A stretch of DNA of 64,000 bases from NCBI GenBank assembly GCA_016213935.1, contig JACQZG010000058.1:31872-95871 (forward strand), in the 5' to 3' direction. Shown piece after piece: positions 8,582 through 16,324 of the stretch. Each line of letters opens with the position of its first letter. Positions within the stretch are counted from its first letter, which is position 1. Origin of the DNA: Nitrospirota bacterium. Its GTDB lineage: Bacteria > Nitrospirota > Thermodesulfovibrionia > UBA6902. Under the pieces are notes generated by a model that was given only the letters and a program-made list of their open reading frames with translations, searched no databases and was not told where the DNA came from. Both the position numbers and the translations under genes were made by a program.

Positions 8582-9439
8582 ATGAGAAGGCTTGGCGTAC
8601 ATGTCTCTGTCGCAGGCGGCATCCATCTTTCCGTTGAGCGCGCGAAAGAACTCGGCTGTACGGCGATGCAGATATTCTCCCACAATCCGCGCGGATGGGC
8701 ATTCAGCGACATTACCGAAAGCGAGGCAGTTAGGTTCCGGAAGTTGTCTGATGAACTCAATGTGCGCCCCGTCTTCATACACTCATCCTATCTTATCAAC
8801 CTCGCGTCTCCTACTGAAGCGACAAGAGAGAAGTCGATAAGCCTGCTATCTTACGAACTCAGGATGGCGGATTTGCTTGGAATTGATTATGTGGTTTTGC
8901 ATCCGGGCAAGGCCGCGGGGCAGGATTTCCGCACAGCCGTGAAGAGGACAAAAAAGGCGCTCGCCCTTGTTCATGAAACGGCTCAATACAAATCAGGCAT
9001 ACTGATTGAAAACACCGCCGGACAGATGGGGGATATCTCCTCGACAATGCCCATGATAGCCGATATCGCGGAAGGCGCGCCTGCGGGATTGATAAAGGGC
9101 ATTTGCTTTGACACATGCCACGGTTATGCCGCGGGTTATGATATAGCAGATGATAAAGGTATCCGCAAACTTGAAAGAGAGCTAAAAGAATATCTTTCAC
9201 CGCTGAAGGCCGAGCTGATACATCTCAATGACGCCAAAAAAGGCTTTGCCTCAGGCGTTGACAGGCACGAGCATATTGGAGAGGGGAGCATAGGGATTGC
9301 AGGCTTCAGGAGATTCCTTTCTTCGACTTTTTTAAGGAAGATACCCCTTATCCTCGAGACGCCGAAGAAGGATGACGGCGACGACAAGAGAAACCTCGGG
9401 GTTGTGAGAGAGATTTTAAAGGAAGTAAAGAATGTATAA
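8582..9439 (+). CDS. nfo: Endonuclease IV (AP endonuclease)
   Basis: Zinc-dependent AP endonuclease of base excision repair. The 285-residue TIM barrel keeps the metal ligands: FSHNPRGW and IHSSYL early, VLHPGK, LIENTAG, CFDTCHGYAAGYD, HLNDAKKGFASGVDRHEHIGEG and LETPKKD. Length is normal. No Shine-Dalgarno is visible, because a heptad repeat lies directly before the ATG. The MBL-fold gene follows after 6 nt and is probably cotranscribed. Confidence 0.95.
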   Translation: MRRLGVHVSVAGGIHLSVERAKELGCTAMQIFSHNPRGWAFSDITESEAVRFRKLSDELNVRPVFIHSSYLINLASPTEATREKSISLLSYELRMADLLGIDYVVLHPGKAAGQDFRTAVKRTKKALALVHETAQYKSGILIENTAGQMGDISSTMPMIADIAEGAPAGLIKGICFDTCHGYAAGYDIADDKGIRKLERELKEYLSPLKAELIHLNDAKKGFASGVDRHEHIGEGSIGIAGFRRFLSSTFLRKIPLILETPKKDDGDDKRNLGVVREILKEVKNV

Positions 9440-9445
9440 TTTCAT

Positions 9446-10186
9446 ATGAAACTCATTGTGCTTGGCAGCGGGACATGCGTCCCTTCTTTAAAGAGAAACG
9501 CGCCGGGTTACTTTCTTGAATCTGAAGGCATGCGGATTCTCGTCGACTGCGGAAGCGGCACGCTTTTACAGCTCGAAAGAGCAGGGAAGAGCTATAAGGA
9601 TATCGACGCGGTCTTTGTCACGCATCTTCATCCTGACCACTTTGCAGACCTGATGCCTCTCATCCATGCGCTTCTTGCTACGCCGAAATTCAAAAGAGAG
9701 AAGAAGCTTCTCATCGCAGGGCCTGCCGGTTTAAAGGAATACTATCAGAATGCCTTTACCCCCATTTTCGGCAGGCGTGAATTAATCGAGATTGCGGAGA
9801 TTCAGGGTGAGATTGAATTTGAACCTTTCAGTATATCTTCAGCCAAAACAATTCATTCCCCAGAAAGCTTAGCGTATAGAATCGAATCAGGCGGGACTTC
9901 CATAGTCTTCACCGGCGATGCCGATTATGACGAGAGGCTGATAGCGTTATCAAATAATGCTGATTTACTGATAACTGACTGCTCTTTCACTCATTCATTA
10001 AAGATGAAAGGACATCTCTCCGCAGGAGAATGCGGGCTTATCGCCAACAAAGCAGGCGTAAAGAGATTGCTCCTCTCACACATCTATCCCTCTGATATTC
10101 CTGATTCAGAAAGAGTCAGAGAGGCGGGGGAAGTTTTTGATGGAGAGGTTGTATTGGCTGAGGATTTGATGGAGATGGTCATTTGA
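9446..10186 (+). CDS. Metallo-beta-lactamase fold hydrolase (RNase Z-like)
   Basis: A 246-residue MBL-fold protein. It starts with LGSGTCVPSLKRNAPGYFL, carries the metal motif THLHPDHFADL, then TGDADYDE and LLSHIYPSD as later ligands, typical of the RNase Z/ElaC-like group. The exosite arm of true tRNase Z is not evident, so substrate is left open. It sits between nfo and a deacetylase gene with short gaps. Confidence 0.82.
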   Translation: MKLIVLGSGTCVPSLKRNAPGYFLESEGMRILVDCGSGTLLQLERAGKSYKDIDAVFVTHLHPDHFADLMPLIHALLATPKFKREKKLLIAGPAGLKEYYQNAFTPIFGRRELIEIAEIQGEIEFEPFSISSAKTIHSPESLAYRIESGGTSIVFTGDADYDERLIALSNNADLLITDCSFTHSLKMKGHLSAGECGLIANKAGVKRLLLSHIYPSDIPDSERVREAGEVFDGEVVLAEDLMEMVI

Positions 10187-10219
10187 AGTAAATTCAGAAA
10201 GGCATTAAGATAATTATCA

Positions 10220-11065
10220 ATGAAAATATTCTTTTCATCTCAATGCCTCAAATATTCCTCACCCGGGCATCCGGAATCCCCTGCGCGCGTCAATTCCACC
10301 CACAGGTTTCTTGCAGAAAAAGGGTATTCATTTACCGAGCCTTCGCCATGCTCTGACGATGATATCCTTGCCGCGCATTCCCGTGCGCTTCTTGAGAGGG
10401 TGAGGAGCGGAGATTTTTTCGACCTCGATACCCCTTCTTTGCCGAACATATTTGAGATCGCTAAACTCTCGGTTGGAGGCGCGATAGAGGCGGCGACGCA
10501 CTGTCTTGAAGGCGAAAAGGCATTCTCCCTCATGCGGCCTCCGGGGCATCACGCCACAAGGGAGAACCTCGGCGGTTTCTGCTACTTCAACAACATAGCC
10601 ATCGCCGCGATAAAGTCGAAGAAGAAGGCGGGCAAAATAGCTGTAATAGACTTTGACTGCCATCACGGAAACGGGACTGAGGATATTCTCCTCGGCAGGG
10701 AGGGCTTTCTTTATCTTTCCCTGCATCAGAGCCCTCTTTATCCCGGCACCGGCCTCAGGAGCAGGGACAACTGCATTAATTATCCTGTCCCTTCGGAAAC
10801 AAGCCCGGAGGAATTTCTCTATATCTTCGAAAAAGGTCTTGATGATGTGCGCAGATTCGCGCCTGACATGATAGCGGTCTCTGCCGGCTTTGACTCGTAC
10901 AGGCTTGACCCGATAACGAGCCTCTCTCTTGAAAAGGAGACATACGGGACTATCGGCAGTATGATAGCCGGGCTTAATAAGCCTGCTTTCTCAGTTCTTG
11001 AAGGCGGCTACAGCAAAGACCTTGCGGAATGCGTTTACCAGTATTTGAAAGGGCTGGAAGAATAG
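10220..11065 (+). CDS. Histone deacetylase superfamily (AcuC/acetylpolyamine amidohydrolase-like) protein
   Basis: Zinc amidohydrolase of the HDAC fold. RPPGHHATRENLGGFCYFNN holds the paired catalytic histidines, VIDFDCHHGNGTEDI the zinc aspartate and histidine, and SAGFDSYRLDPI the third ligand. The 281-residue length is short but usual for bacterial stand-alone forms. It likely deacetylates a protein lysine or a small acetylamine; the sequence does not tell which. The end overlaps or abuts the following hydrolase gene. Confidence 0.9.
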   Translation: MKIFFSSQCLKYSSPGHPESPARVNSTHRFLAEKGYSFTEPSPCSDDDILAAHSRALLERVRSGDFFDLDTPSLPNIFEIAKLSVGGAIEAATHCLEGEKAFSLMRPPGHHATRENLGGFCYFNNIAIAAIKSKKKAGKIAVIDFDCHHGNGTEDILLGREGFLYLSLHQSPLYPGTGLRSRDNCINYPVPSETSPEEFLYIFEKGLDDVRRFAPDMIAVSAGFDSYRLDPITSLSLEKETYGTIGSMIAGLNKPAFSVLEGGYSKDLAECVYQYLKGLEE

Positions 11066-11067
11066 AT

Positions 11068-11880
11068 TTGAACGAATATCTTTTTAGAGCAGGTTTATTA
11101 TTAGGCGGTGTCATTCTTCTCTTTTTCTTCTTCAGGTTCTTTGAGAAGAGCAACCTCTATTTCCCTTTTAAGAAACTTGACGGAACGCCTGCTGATATCG
11201 GCCTCAATTTTGAAGATGTGAATATCACCGCTTCGGACGGCATCAGTATTAACGCATGGTTCATACCTTCCGCGTTGCCGCGCGCCGCAATAATCTTCTC
11301 CCACGGAAACGGCGGCAATATAAGCCATCGGCTTGAGAAGATTCTTATCTTGAATAACCTGAATTTTGACGTGCTGATTTACGATTACCGCGGCTATGGG
11401 CAGAGCAAAGGAAGGCCGGGCGAAGATGGCCTCTATCTTGACGCAGAGGCTGTTTACAAATATCTTGTGAATGAGAGAAGGATCTCTTCCGGAAGGATAA
11501 TCGCTTTCGGCGAGTCGCTCGGCGCCGCTGTCTCGATCGACCTTGCCCTTAAGCATGAGTTACGCGGCGTCATCATTGAAGAAGGCTTCACTTCAGTTAA
11601 GGATGTTGCGAAGCATTACCTGCCGTTTATTCCCGCTATTATCTATAAGAGCAAATACGATTCGCTTGAGAAGATAAAGAATGTTCACTCCCCCAAGCTC
11701 TTCTTTCACAGCATTGACGACGAGATAATCCCTTATGACTTCGGTAAAAGGCTCTTTGAAGCGGCTCCTGAGCCCAAAATGTTTGTCAACCTGAGGGGAG
11801 GGCACAACGACGCCTTTCTCGTTTCAAAGGATTTATTCATAAAAGGGATTGATGATTTTGTGAAGGAGATGGGGAAATGA
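11068..11880 (+). CDS. Alpha/beta hydrolase, membrane-anchored (Bem46/YfhR-like)
   Basis: Serine hydrolase fold with one N-terminal membrane helix (residues about 7-25). FSHGNGGNISHRL supplies the oxyanion region, FGESLGAA the nucleophile serine, IDDEII the acid and GGHNDAF the histidine. The TTG at 11068 is chosen because it follows the stop of the deacetylase gene and has GGAAG upstream; an ATG at 11029 would give an overlap of 37 nt. The ester or amide substrate is unknown. Confidence 0.82.
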   Translation: MNEYLFRAGLLLGGVILLFFFFRFFEKSNLYFPFKKLDGTPADIGLNFEDVNITASDGISINAWFIPSALPRAAIIFSHGNGGNISHRLEKILILNNLNFDVLIYDYRGYGQSKGRPGEDGLYLDAEAVYKYLVNERRISSGRIIAFGESLGAAVSIDLALKHELRGVIIEEGFTSVKDVAKHYLPFIPAIIYKSKYDSLEKIKNVHSPKLFFHSIDDEIIPYDFGKRLFEAAPEPKMFVNLRGGHNDAFLVSKDLFIKGIDDFVKEMGK

Positions 11881-11988
11881 TTGCTAAAACGGCAGGGAGA
11901 AGTGCATTTCGCAAGTTTCATATGACAAGATAGTTCTTGAGATTTTGGTGGGGTAACGGGCTATTTTATCTGAATAATTCATTTTTTC

Positions 11989-12010
11989 TATAATGTTCTA
12001 AAAGGAACAT
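11989..12010 (+). promoter_or_regulatory. TATAAT box with overlapping palindrome ahead of the PII-like gene
   Basis: A consensus TATAAT (11989-11994) overlaps a 6-bp inverted repeat, ATGTTC and GAACAT around TAAAAG (11993-12010). No good -35 box is seen. The palindrome could be an operator or a 5' leader hairpin. Confidence 0.35.
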
Positions 12011-12024
12011 AAAGGAGGATAATC

Positions 12025-12333
12025 ATGGCGGGGTTGAAGTCAATAACATGCATCGTGGAAAAGGATAACGCCGAGAGGGTGGTTAACGCGGCAATCGGCG
12101 CGGGGGCGCAGGGCGCGACAATCTCTTTTGCTGTCGGAGCGGGCGTCAGGCAGCAGATGGGAGTGATAGGGGAAATGATAATTCCTCAGAAGGAGATGAT
12201 AACGATCGTGGCTCATGAGGATAAGGCTGACACCATCTTTGACGCGGTTGTCATTGCGGGAGCGCTGGAGTCGCCGGGCAAGGGCTTTGCCTATATGCAG
12301 CCAGTGGATAGAGCAGTCGGTTTTCTGGAGTAA
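12025..12333 (+). CDS. PII-family signalling-like protein
   Basis: A 102-residue protein with the ferredoxin-like PII pattern: ITCIVEKDNAERVVNAAIGAGAQGATI at the start and SPGKGFAYMQPVDRAVGF in place of the family's C-terminal nucleotide-binding signature. The T loop is short (GAGVRQQMGVIGEMIIPQ) and lacks the GlnB tyrosine, so uridylylation is unlikely. There is no ammonium transporter or glutamine synthetase nearby. AAAGGAGG precedes the ATG. I call it a divergent PII-like sensor with unknown ligand and target. Confidence 0.75.
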   Translation: MAGLKSITCIVEKDNAERVVNAAIGAGAQGATISFAVGAGVRQQMGVIGEMIIPQKEMITIVAHEDKADTIFDAVVIAGALESPGKGFAYMQPVDRAVGFLE

Positions 12334-12339
12334 CGGACT

Positions 12340-12933
12340 CTACAATTCTTTTCGTCCCTCGAGCGCCTTTGACAGGGTAACTTCGTCGGCGAATTCGATG
12401 TCGCCGCCTATAGGGAGGCCGTAGGCTATTCTCGAAACCTTCACGCCGAGGGGTTTTAACTGCTGTGTTATGTACTGCGCGGTTGTCTCGCCCTTTGTAT
12501 TCGGGTTTGTCGCGAGGATGACCTCTGTGACGCCTCCTGCCCTGACTCTTTCAACAAGTTCCTTAATCTTAAGCTTATCGGGCGTAATCCCGTCTATAGG
12601 GGAGAGCGCTCCGAGCAGGACATGGTAGAGCCCGTTGAATATTCCCGTCTTCTCTATAACCACGAGGTTGCTCGGCTCCTCGACAACGCAGATCTTACCC
12701 TTGTCCCTTGAGGGGTTTCTGCATATGCTGCAGAGCTCGGCTTCGGTCACGCTGAAGCACTTTGAGCAGAAGCGCGCCTTCTCTCTAATTTTTATGATGG
12801 CGTCCGCCATAGAGAGAGCTTCGTGGCTCGGCATGCCCATTATGAAGAAGGCGAGGCGCTGGGCGGTCTTTCTTCCTATGCCGGGCAGGCGCATAAGCTC
12901 GTTTATGAGGCTTTCGACTATATCTTCGCTCAT
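12340..12933 (-). CDS. recR: Recombination mediator RecR
   Basis: RecFOR-pathway DNA clamp protein. Helix-hairpin-helix LMRLPGIGRKTAQRLA near residues 13-28, a four-cysteine zinc motif (CSKCFSVTEAELCSIC), then a Toprim domain (ICVVEEPSNLVVIE, VILATNPNTKGETTAQYI). Length 197 is normal. It is the last gene of dnaX-ybaB-recR, a common bacterial arrangement, and its ATG overlaps the stop of ybaB. Confidence 0.97.
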   Translation of the reverse strand: MSEDIVESLINELMRLPGIGRKTAQRLAFFIMGMPSHEALSMADAIIKIREKARFCSKCFSVTEAELCSICRNPSRDKGKICVVEEPSNLVVIEKTGIFNGLYHVLLGALSPIDGITPDKLKIKELVERVRAGGVTEVILATNPNTKGETTAQYITQQLKPLGVKVSRIAYGLPIGGDIEFADEVTLSKALEGRKEL

Positions 12934-13265
12934 CAGCCGAAAATATTCCCGAGTCCCGGGATATTCAGACCTCCCGTGAGCTTTCCCATCTCTTCATTTA
13001 CCATCTGCTGCGCCCTGCGGAGCGCCTCGTTTGATGCGGCGGTTATAAGGTCCTGAAGCATCTCTATGTCATCGGGGTTCACGACCTCTTTCTCTATCTT
13101 TATCGAGACAATCTCCATTGCGCCGCTGGCGGTCACGACCACCATGCCGCCGCCAGCCGATGCCTCAACAGTCTTTCGCTTTGCCTCTTCCTGTATCCTT
13201 GCCATCTCCTGCTGCATCTTCTGCGCCTGCTTCATCATGTCGCCAAGCATCTTCTTTGACATCAT
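12933..13265 (-). CDS. ybaB: YbaB/EbfC nucleoid-associated protein
   Basis: A 110-residue DNA-binding protein. The N-terminal helix ([23 protein letters not shown]) and the [13 protein letters not shown] segment are typical of the YbaB/EbfC family. It binds DNA as a dimer. Position between dnaX and recR agrees with the assignment. Confidence 0.94.
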   Translation of the reverse strand: MMSKKMLGDMMKQAQKMQQEMARIQEEAKRKTVEASAGGGMVVVTASGAMEIVSIKIEKEVVNPDDIEMLQDLITAASNEALRRAQQMVNEEMGKLTGGLNIPGLGNIFG

Positions 13266-13289
13266 ATCCTCCGGTTTACTTATATTCTT

Positions 13290-14936
13290 CTATTTTTGAG
13301 ACTCGCTGCTGTTCCCGTTCTTTTCTAAAGCCCTCACCTCGAGAATCGAACTGTTGAGTATCTTTATCGCGCTTTGAATCAAGGGTTCCGCCATGAGCTT
13401 CTCTTTTGATATGCCCTGAGCCTGCTCAGTTTTTTTGGAGGGGAGGGGGATTATCTTAAGCCTCAGCCTCCTGCCCGATAGTTTTTTCAGGATATCTTCG
13501 ATGGCGCGGGCGTTCTGCGTGATAGAGTCCGAGAGGAGTGACATCCCCCCGTTAAAACCTATCACAAGCTCCCTCTCGGTGAGTTCAACAGCCTTTGCCT
13601 CTGCGAGCTTGCAGGCAAGCAGATGATCCTGAATGTCAAAATGCGCTACAAGGCTGTTCCAGAGACTCTCTTTTTCAAAAACCTCAGCTTTGCCTGCTTC
13701 AGGCGCACACACATCCGGAACCTGACCGGCATCTTCAATCGTTAAGGGCTGAGCCTCCGCCTTTTTTTTTTCGGCAGAAGGCTTTTCTTCTTTTACTTCT
13801 CCGCCGTCAGCCTTTTCCAAAGCCTTGAGCACCTCATTTATCGAGGTCATGCCTTTTACGAATGATATCTTTAAAAGGCCGAGCTCGAGTATGTATCTCG
13901 GGTTAAGCGCGCTCCTCACTTCTCCGTCAAGCCTGAGAAGTTCGTTCAGTATGAGCGTTAGCGGCTCGATTCCTACATTGCAACACTCTCTCCTCATCTC
14001 TTCCGTCTCTTCAGCGGAGAAATCGAGCAGGCTGTCCGCGTCTTCAGCCGCCTTTATAATGGCAAGGTTTCTGAAGTGTTCGAGGAGCTCTCTCGTGAGA
14101 GTTCTCAGGTCATATCCCCTGTCAGCCTGGTCTTTAATAATGGTGAGGGTCTTGTTTATATCGCCTCCGAGTATCGCGGCCGAGAGGCTTTTGATCATCT
14201 CTGTCTCCGGGAGCCCCAGAAGCACCTGAAGGTCTTTCTCGGTCACATTTTCGCTGAATGATGACGCCTGGTCAAGAAGGGTGAGCGCGTCTCTCATGCT
14301 TCCGTCAGCCGCCCTCGCTATCATGTCAAGGGGCATGTCCTGAATATTTATCCCCTCGGCCTCTATGATCTTTTTTAACTGCCCCTTTATCTTCTCCTTC
14401 GGTATCTTGCGAAATGAGTGGTGCTGGCATCGGGAGAGTATGGTGGCGGGTATCTTTTTCGGCTCAGTCGTCGCGAAGATGAATATGACGTGAGGAGGAG
14501 GCTCTTCGAGAGTCTTTAAGAGAGCGTTGAACGCCTGCGTGCTCAGCATGTGAACTTCATCTATGATGTAAACCTTGTACTTGCCGCTTGAGGGAGCATA
14601 CTTGACAGCCTCTCTCAGTTCCCTGACGTCATCAACTCCGGTATTTGACGCTCCGTCTATCTCGAATACATCGACATATGAGCCCGCTGTTATCGCCTTG
14701 CAGTTATCGCATTTTCCGCACGGCTCGCCTTCCTGACGGGCAGTGCAGTTGAGCGCTTTTGAGAGTATTCTTGCGGTCGATGTCTTCCCGACTCCCCTCG
14801 GGCCTGAGAAGAGGTAGGCATGGACTATCTTGTCTCTCTTTATGGCGTTGATGAAGGTCGTTGCTACAGTTTCCTGCCCTGTCAGGTCGTCAAAGCTCTG
14901 GGGGCGCCATTTTCTCGCGAGAACGATATAGCTCAT
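13290..14936 (-). CDS. dnaX: DNA polymerase III subunits gamma and tau
   Basis: Clamp-loader ATPase of 548 residues. Walker A is GPRGVGKT at 45-52, a zinc module follows (CTARQEGEPCGKCDNC), then Walker B IIDEVHML and the sensor SRCQHHSFRKI. After domain III, at codons 389-392, the message has ten A in a row. A one-base insertion there gives a stop after residue 400, and a one-base loss gives a stop after about 397, so a gamma-like short form could arise by slippage, as in other dnaX genes. The tail beyond is the tau-specific part. Confidence 0.96.
   Translation of the reverse strand: MSYIVLARKWRPQSFDDLTGQETVATTFINAIKRDKIVHAYLFSGPRGVGKTSTARILSKALNCTARQEGEPCGKCDNCKAITAGSYVDVFEIDGASNTGVDDVRELREAVKYAPSSGKYKVYIIDEVHMLSTQAFNALLKTLEEPPPHVIFIFATTEPKKIPATILSRCQHHSFRKIPKEKIKGQLKKIIEAEGINIQDMPLDMIARAADGSMRDALTLLDQASSFSENVTEKDLQVLLGLPETEMIKSLSAAILGGDINKTLTIIKDQADRGYDLRTLTRELLEHFRNLAIIKAAEDADSLLDFSAEETEEMRRECCNVGIEPLTLILNELLRLDGEVRSALNPRYILELGLLKISFVKGMTSINEVLKALEKADGGEVKEEKPSAEKKKAEAQPLTIEDAGQVPDVCAPEAGKAEVFEKESLWNSLVAHFDIQDHLLACKLAEAKAVELTERELVIGFNGGMSLLSDSITQNARAIEDILKKLSGRRLRLKIIPLPSKKTEQAQGISKEKLMAEPLIQSAIKILNSSILEVRALEKNGNSSESQK
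13762..13771 (-). other. A10 slippery run in dnaX
   Basis: Ten consecutive A on the coding strand are read in frame as GAA AAA AAA AAG. Both shifted frames end within 12 codons. The site lies just after the ATPase/oligomerisation region, where gamma is made in other bacteria by ribosomal or transcriptional slippage. Confidence 0.65.
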
Positions 14937-14942
14937 AAGTAA

Positions 14943-15022
14943 GTTGTTGGTTATCAGTTGTCAGGGATTAGCAAAAACTCGTTAAGTATTCACCAACAAC
15001 TAATCTCTGAAAACTATAAACT
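14943..15022. repeat. Heptanucleotide repeat tracts between dnaX and ffs
   Basis: Heptads GTTGTTG, GTTATCA and GTTGTCA run from 14943, and units such as AACAACT and ATAAACT occupy 14995-15022. The two tracts are roughly inverted copies of each other. Confidence 0.55.
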
Positions 15023-15030
15023 ATTTTTTT

Positions 15031-15142
15031 AGGCCGGGCCTCCAGGTTATCCTGCGGCACACAGAATAGCCGCTTACCGTTGCTTCCTTCCGGACCTGGC
15101 GGGGTTCACAGTACGCTGTTGCACAGGGCCGAAGACCCGACC
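15031..15142 (-). ncRNA. ffs: Signal recognition particle RNA, small bacterial type
   Basis: The minus strand contains the conserved SRP domain IV core (CCAGGTCCGGAAGGAAGCA and the partner AGGATAACCTGG) closed by complementary ends GGTCGGGTC and GGCCCGGCC. Length is about 110 nt. It lies downstream of tRNA-Ser and upstream of dnaX, a frequent bacterial order. Confidence 0.95.
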
Positions 15143-15264
15143 AAAACAGTTGTCAGTGAATAGTGAATATTTATAAACCTCTTCTGACTTATAGTTAAAT
15201 TCATCTTTCCATTTACTAACGACTAATCACTATTTGCTGCAAAATCTGCTCCCCAGATTTTGCA

Positions 15265-15356
15265 TGGCGGAGAGGGAGGGATTCGAACCCTCGAGACGGT
15301 ATTAGCGTCTACACGATTTCCAGTCGTGCTCCTTCGGCCAGCTCGGAAACCTCTCC
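15265..15356 (-). tRNA. tRNA-Ser(GGA)
   Basis: A 92-nt class II tRNA with acceptor GGAGAGG/CCTCTCC, anticodon arm ACGACTGGAAATCGT (anticodon GGA), a long variable arm, T loop GTTCGAAT and encoded CCA. Confidence 0.96.
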
Positions 15357-15365
15357 AGTAAAACA

Positions 15366-15472
15366 GGGTATAGGGAATAGGGTATAGGGTATAACTTTTA
15401 ACTTTAATTTTCAACTTTAACCAATGCCGTTATGCTCTATACTCTAAACCTTAACCCCTAACTCTAAGCCCT
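15366..15472. repeat. Long heptanucleotide repeat tract
   Basis: Four GGGTATA/GGGAATA units (15366-15393) pass directly in phase into ACTTTTA-type units (15394-15414). After a short gap come six more heptads (TATGCTC, TATACTC, TAAACCT and so on, 15431-15472). It is the clearest example of the window's 7-nt repeat class, switching motif while keeping phase. Confidence 0.8.
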
Positions 15473-15480
15473 GCTTTTTA

Positions 15481-15595
15481 TGGCGGAGAGGCAGGGATTC
15501 GAACCCTGGGTGAGGTTGCCCCCACAACGGTTTTTCCGCCTCAGGCGGACCCGCAGAGGCGGGCGAGACTAAGATATTTGTCCGCTCAACCATAT
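15481..15595 (-). pseudogene. Disrupted tRNA-Ser(CGA) copy
   Basis: The 3' half (54 nt, 15481-15534) is identical to the intact tRNA-Ser(CGA) at 15629. At the anticodon loop 29 nt (15535-15563) are inserted, consisting of two small palindromes, after which CGAGAC resumes. The 5' part then degenerates: a GGTTGAGCGG D-arm remnant remains, but the acceptor GGAGAGG is missing. It cannot form a normal tRNA. Confidence 0.75.
15535..15563. repeat. Twin palindrome inserted in a tRNA-Ser copy
   Basis: TCCGCC-TCA-GGCGGA (15535-15549) is followed by CCCGC-AGAG-GCGGG (15550-15563). Both are perfect hairpins and absent from the intact neighbouring copy. Confidence 0.75.
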
Positions 15596-15628
15596 TGTTA
15601 ATTTAATTTTTGTAACATTATTCATTTA

Positions 15629-15718
15629 TGGCGGAGAGGCAGGGATTCGAACCCTGGGTGAGGTTGCCCCCACAACGGTTTTCGAGACCGCCCCGTTCAA
15701 CCGCTCCGGCACCTCTCC
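15629..15718 (-). tRNA. tRNA-Ser(CGA)
   Basis: A 90-nt class II tRNA: acceptor GGAGAGG/CCTCTCC, anticodon arm GGTCTCGAAAACC with anticodon CGA, long variable arm, T loop GTTCGAAT, encoded CCA. Confidence 0.95.
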
Positions 15719-15723
15719 ATATA

Positions 15724-15751
15724 AGCTGACAGCTGTCAGCTTTCAGCTTTG
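15724..15751. repeat. Heptanucleotide repeat at the 3' end of tadA
   Basis: Four consecutive AGCTGAC-like heptads span the stop of tadA and supply its last few codons. Confidence 0.7.
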
Positions 15752-16206
15752 CCAACTCTTAATTTTGCAAAAAACCTCTTTAGAATATTTGCGCATTCAT
15801 CCTCGAGCACCCCGGCCTTCACCTCGACCGAGTGATTGAGCCGGGGGTCTGATGTTATATGATAGATGCTCTCAGATGCCCCGAACCTGCTGTCCCCGCA
15901 TCCGTAAACAAGCCTTCCGAGCCGTGCGTTTACCATCGCGCCTGCGCACATGACGCAAGGCTCTTTTGTCACATAAAGCGTCGAGTCCGTAAGGCGCCAT
16001 GAGCCAAATCTGATTGCACCTTCTCTTATCGCCAGCAGTTCCGCATGGGCTGTAGGATCGTTTGCAGTCTCCCTGAGGTTGTGCGCAGAGGCTATCACTT
16101 CACCATCTCTTACAAGGACGGCTCCGACAGGCACTTCTTCTTTGGCCATCGCCTTTTCCGCCTCTCTGATGGCAAACTCCATATAATATTCGTCAGTTTC
16201 ATTCAT
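15736..16206 (-). CDS. tadA: tRNA-specific adenosine deaminase
   Basis: Zinc deaminase that converts the wobble A34 of tRNA-Arg(ACG) to inosine; a tRNA-Arg(ACG) gene lies less than 1 kb away. Zinc and catalytic motifs are HAELLAIREG and PCVMCAGAMVNARL. The start is taken at MNETDEYYMEFAIREAEKA, since the longer frame adds 21 non-family residues; no strong ribosome site is seen. The C-terminal residues AES are encoded by a heptad repeat. Confidence 0.93.
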   Translation of the reverse strand: MNETDEYYMEFAIREAEKAMAKEEVPVGAVLVRDGEVIASAHNLRETANDPTAHAELLAIREGAIRFGSWRLTDSTLYVTKEPCVMCAGAMVNARLGRLVYGCGDSRFGASESIYHITSDPRLNHSVEVKAGVLEDECANILKRFFAKLRVGKAES

Positions 16207-16324
16207 GATTATCGGACATATTAATTTAGCATAATGGGACGCCCTGATGCAGGATGCCATACTGGTCAAAAAACGAGATTAATGCAATAATAAAACCTAT
16301 ATCACAAAGGAAGGGGGAAGTAAT

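Noticed and set aside
11029..11067. Longer start of the alpha/beta hydrolase
   Set aside because: It would overlap the deacetylase gene by 37 nt and adds residues before the membrane helix; the TTG after the stop has a ribosome site.
15366..15472. CRISPR array
   Set aside because: Repeats are 7 nt with no spacers and no cas genes in the window.
15535..15563. Intron in tRNA-Ser
   Set aside because: 29 nt is far too short for a group I intron, and the 5' exon is degenerate, so a palindromic insertion in a pseudo-tRNA fits better.
15031..15718. Attachment site or integrated element at the tRNA cluster
   Set aside because: No integrase or phage-like gene is found nearby; the tRNA duplication is local.
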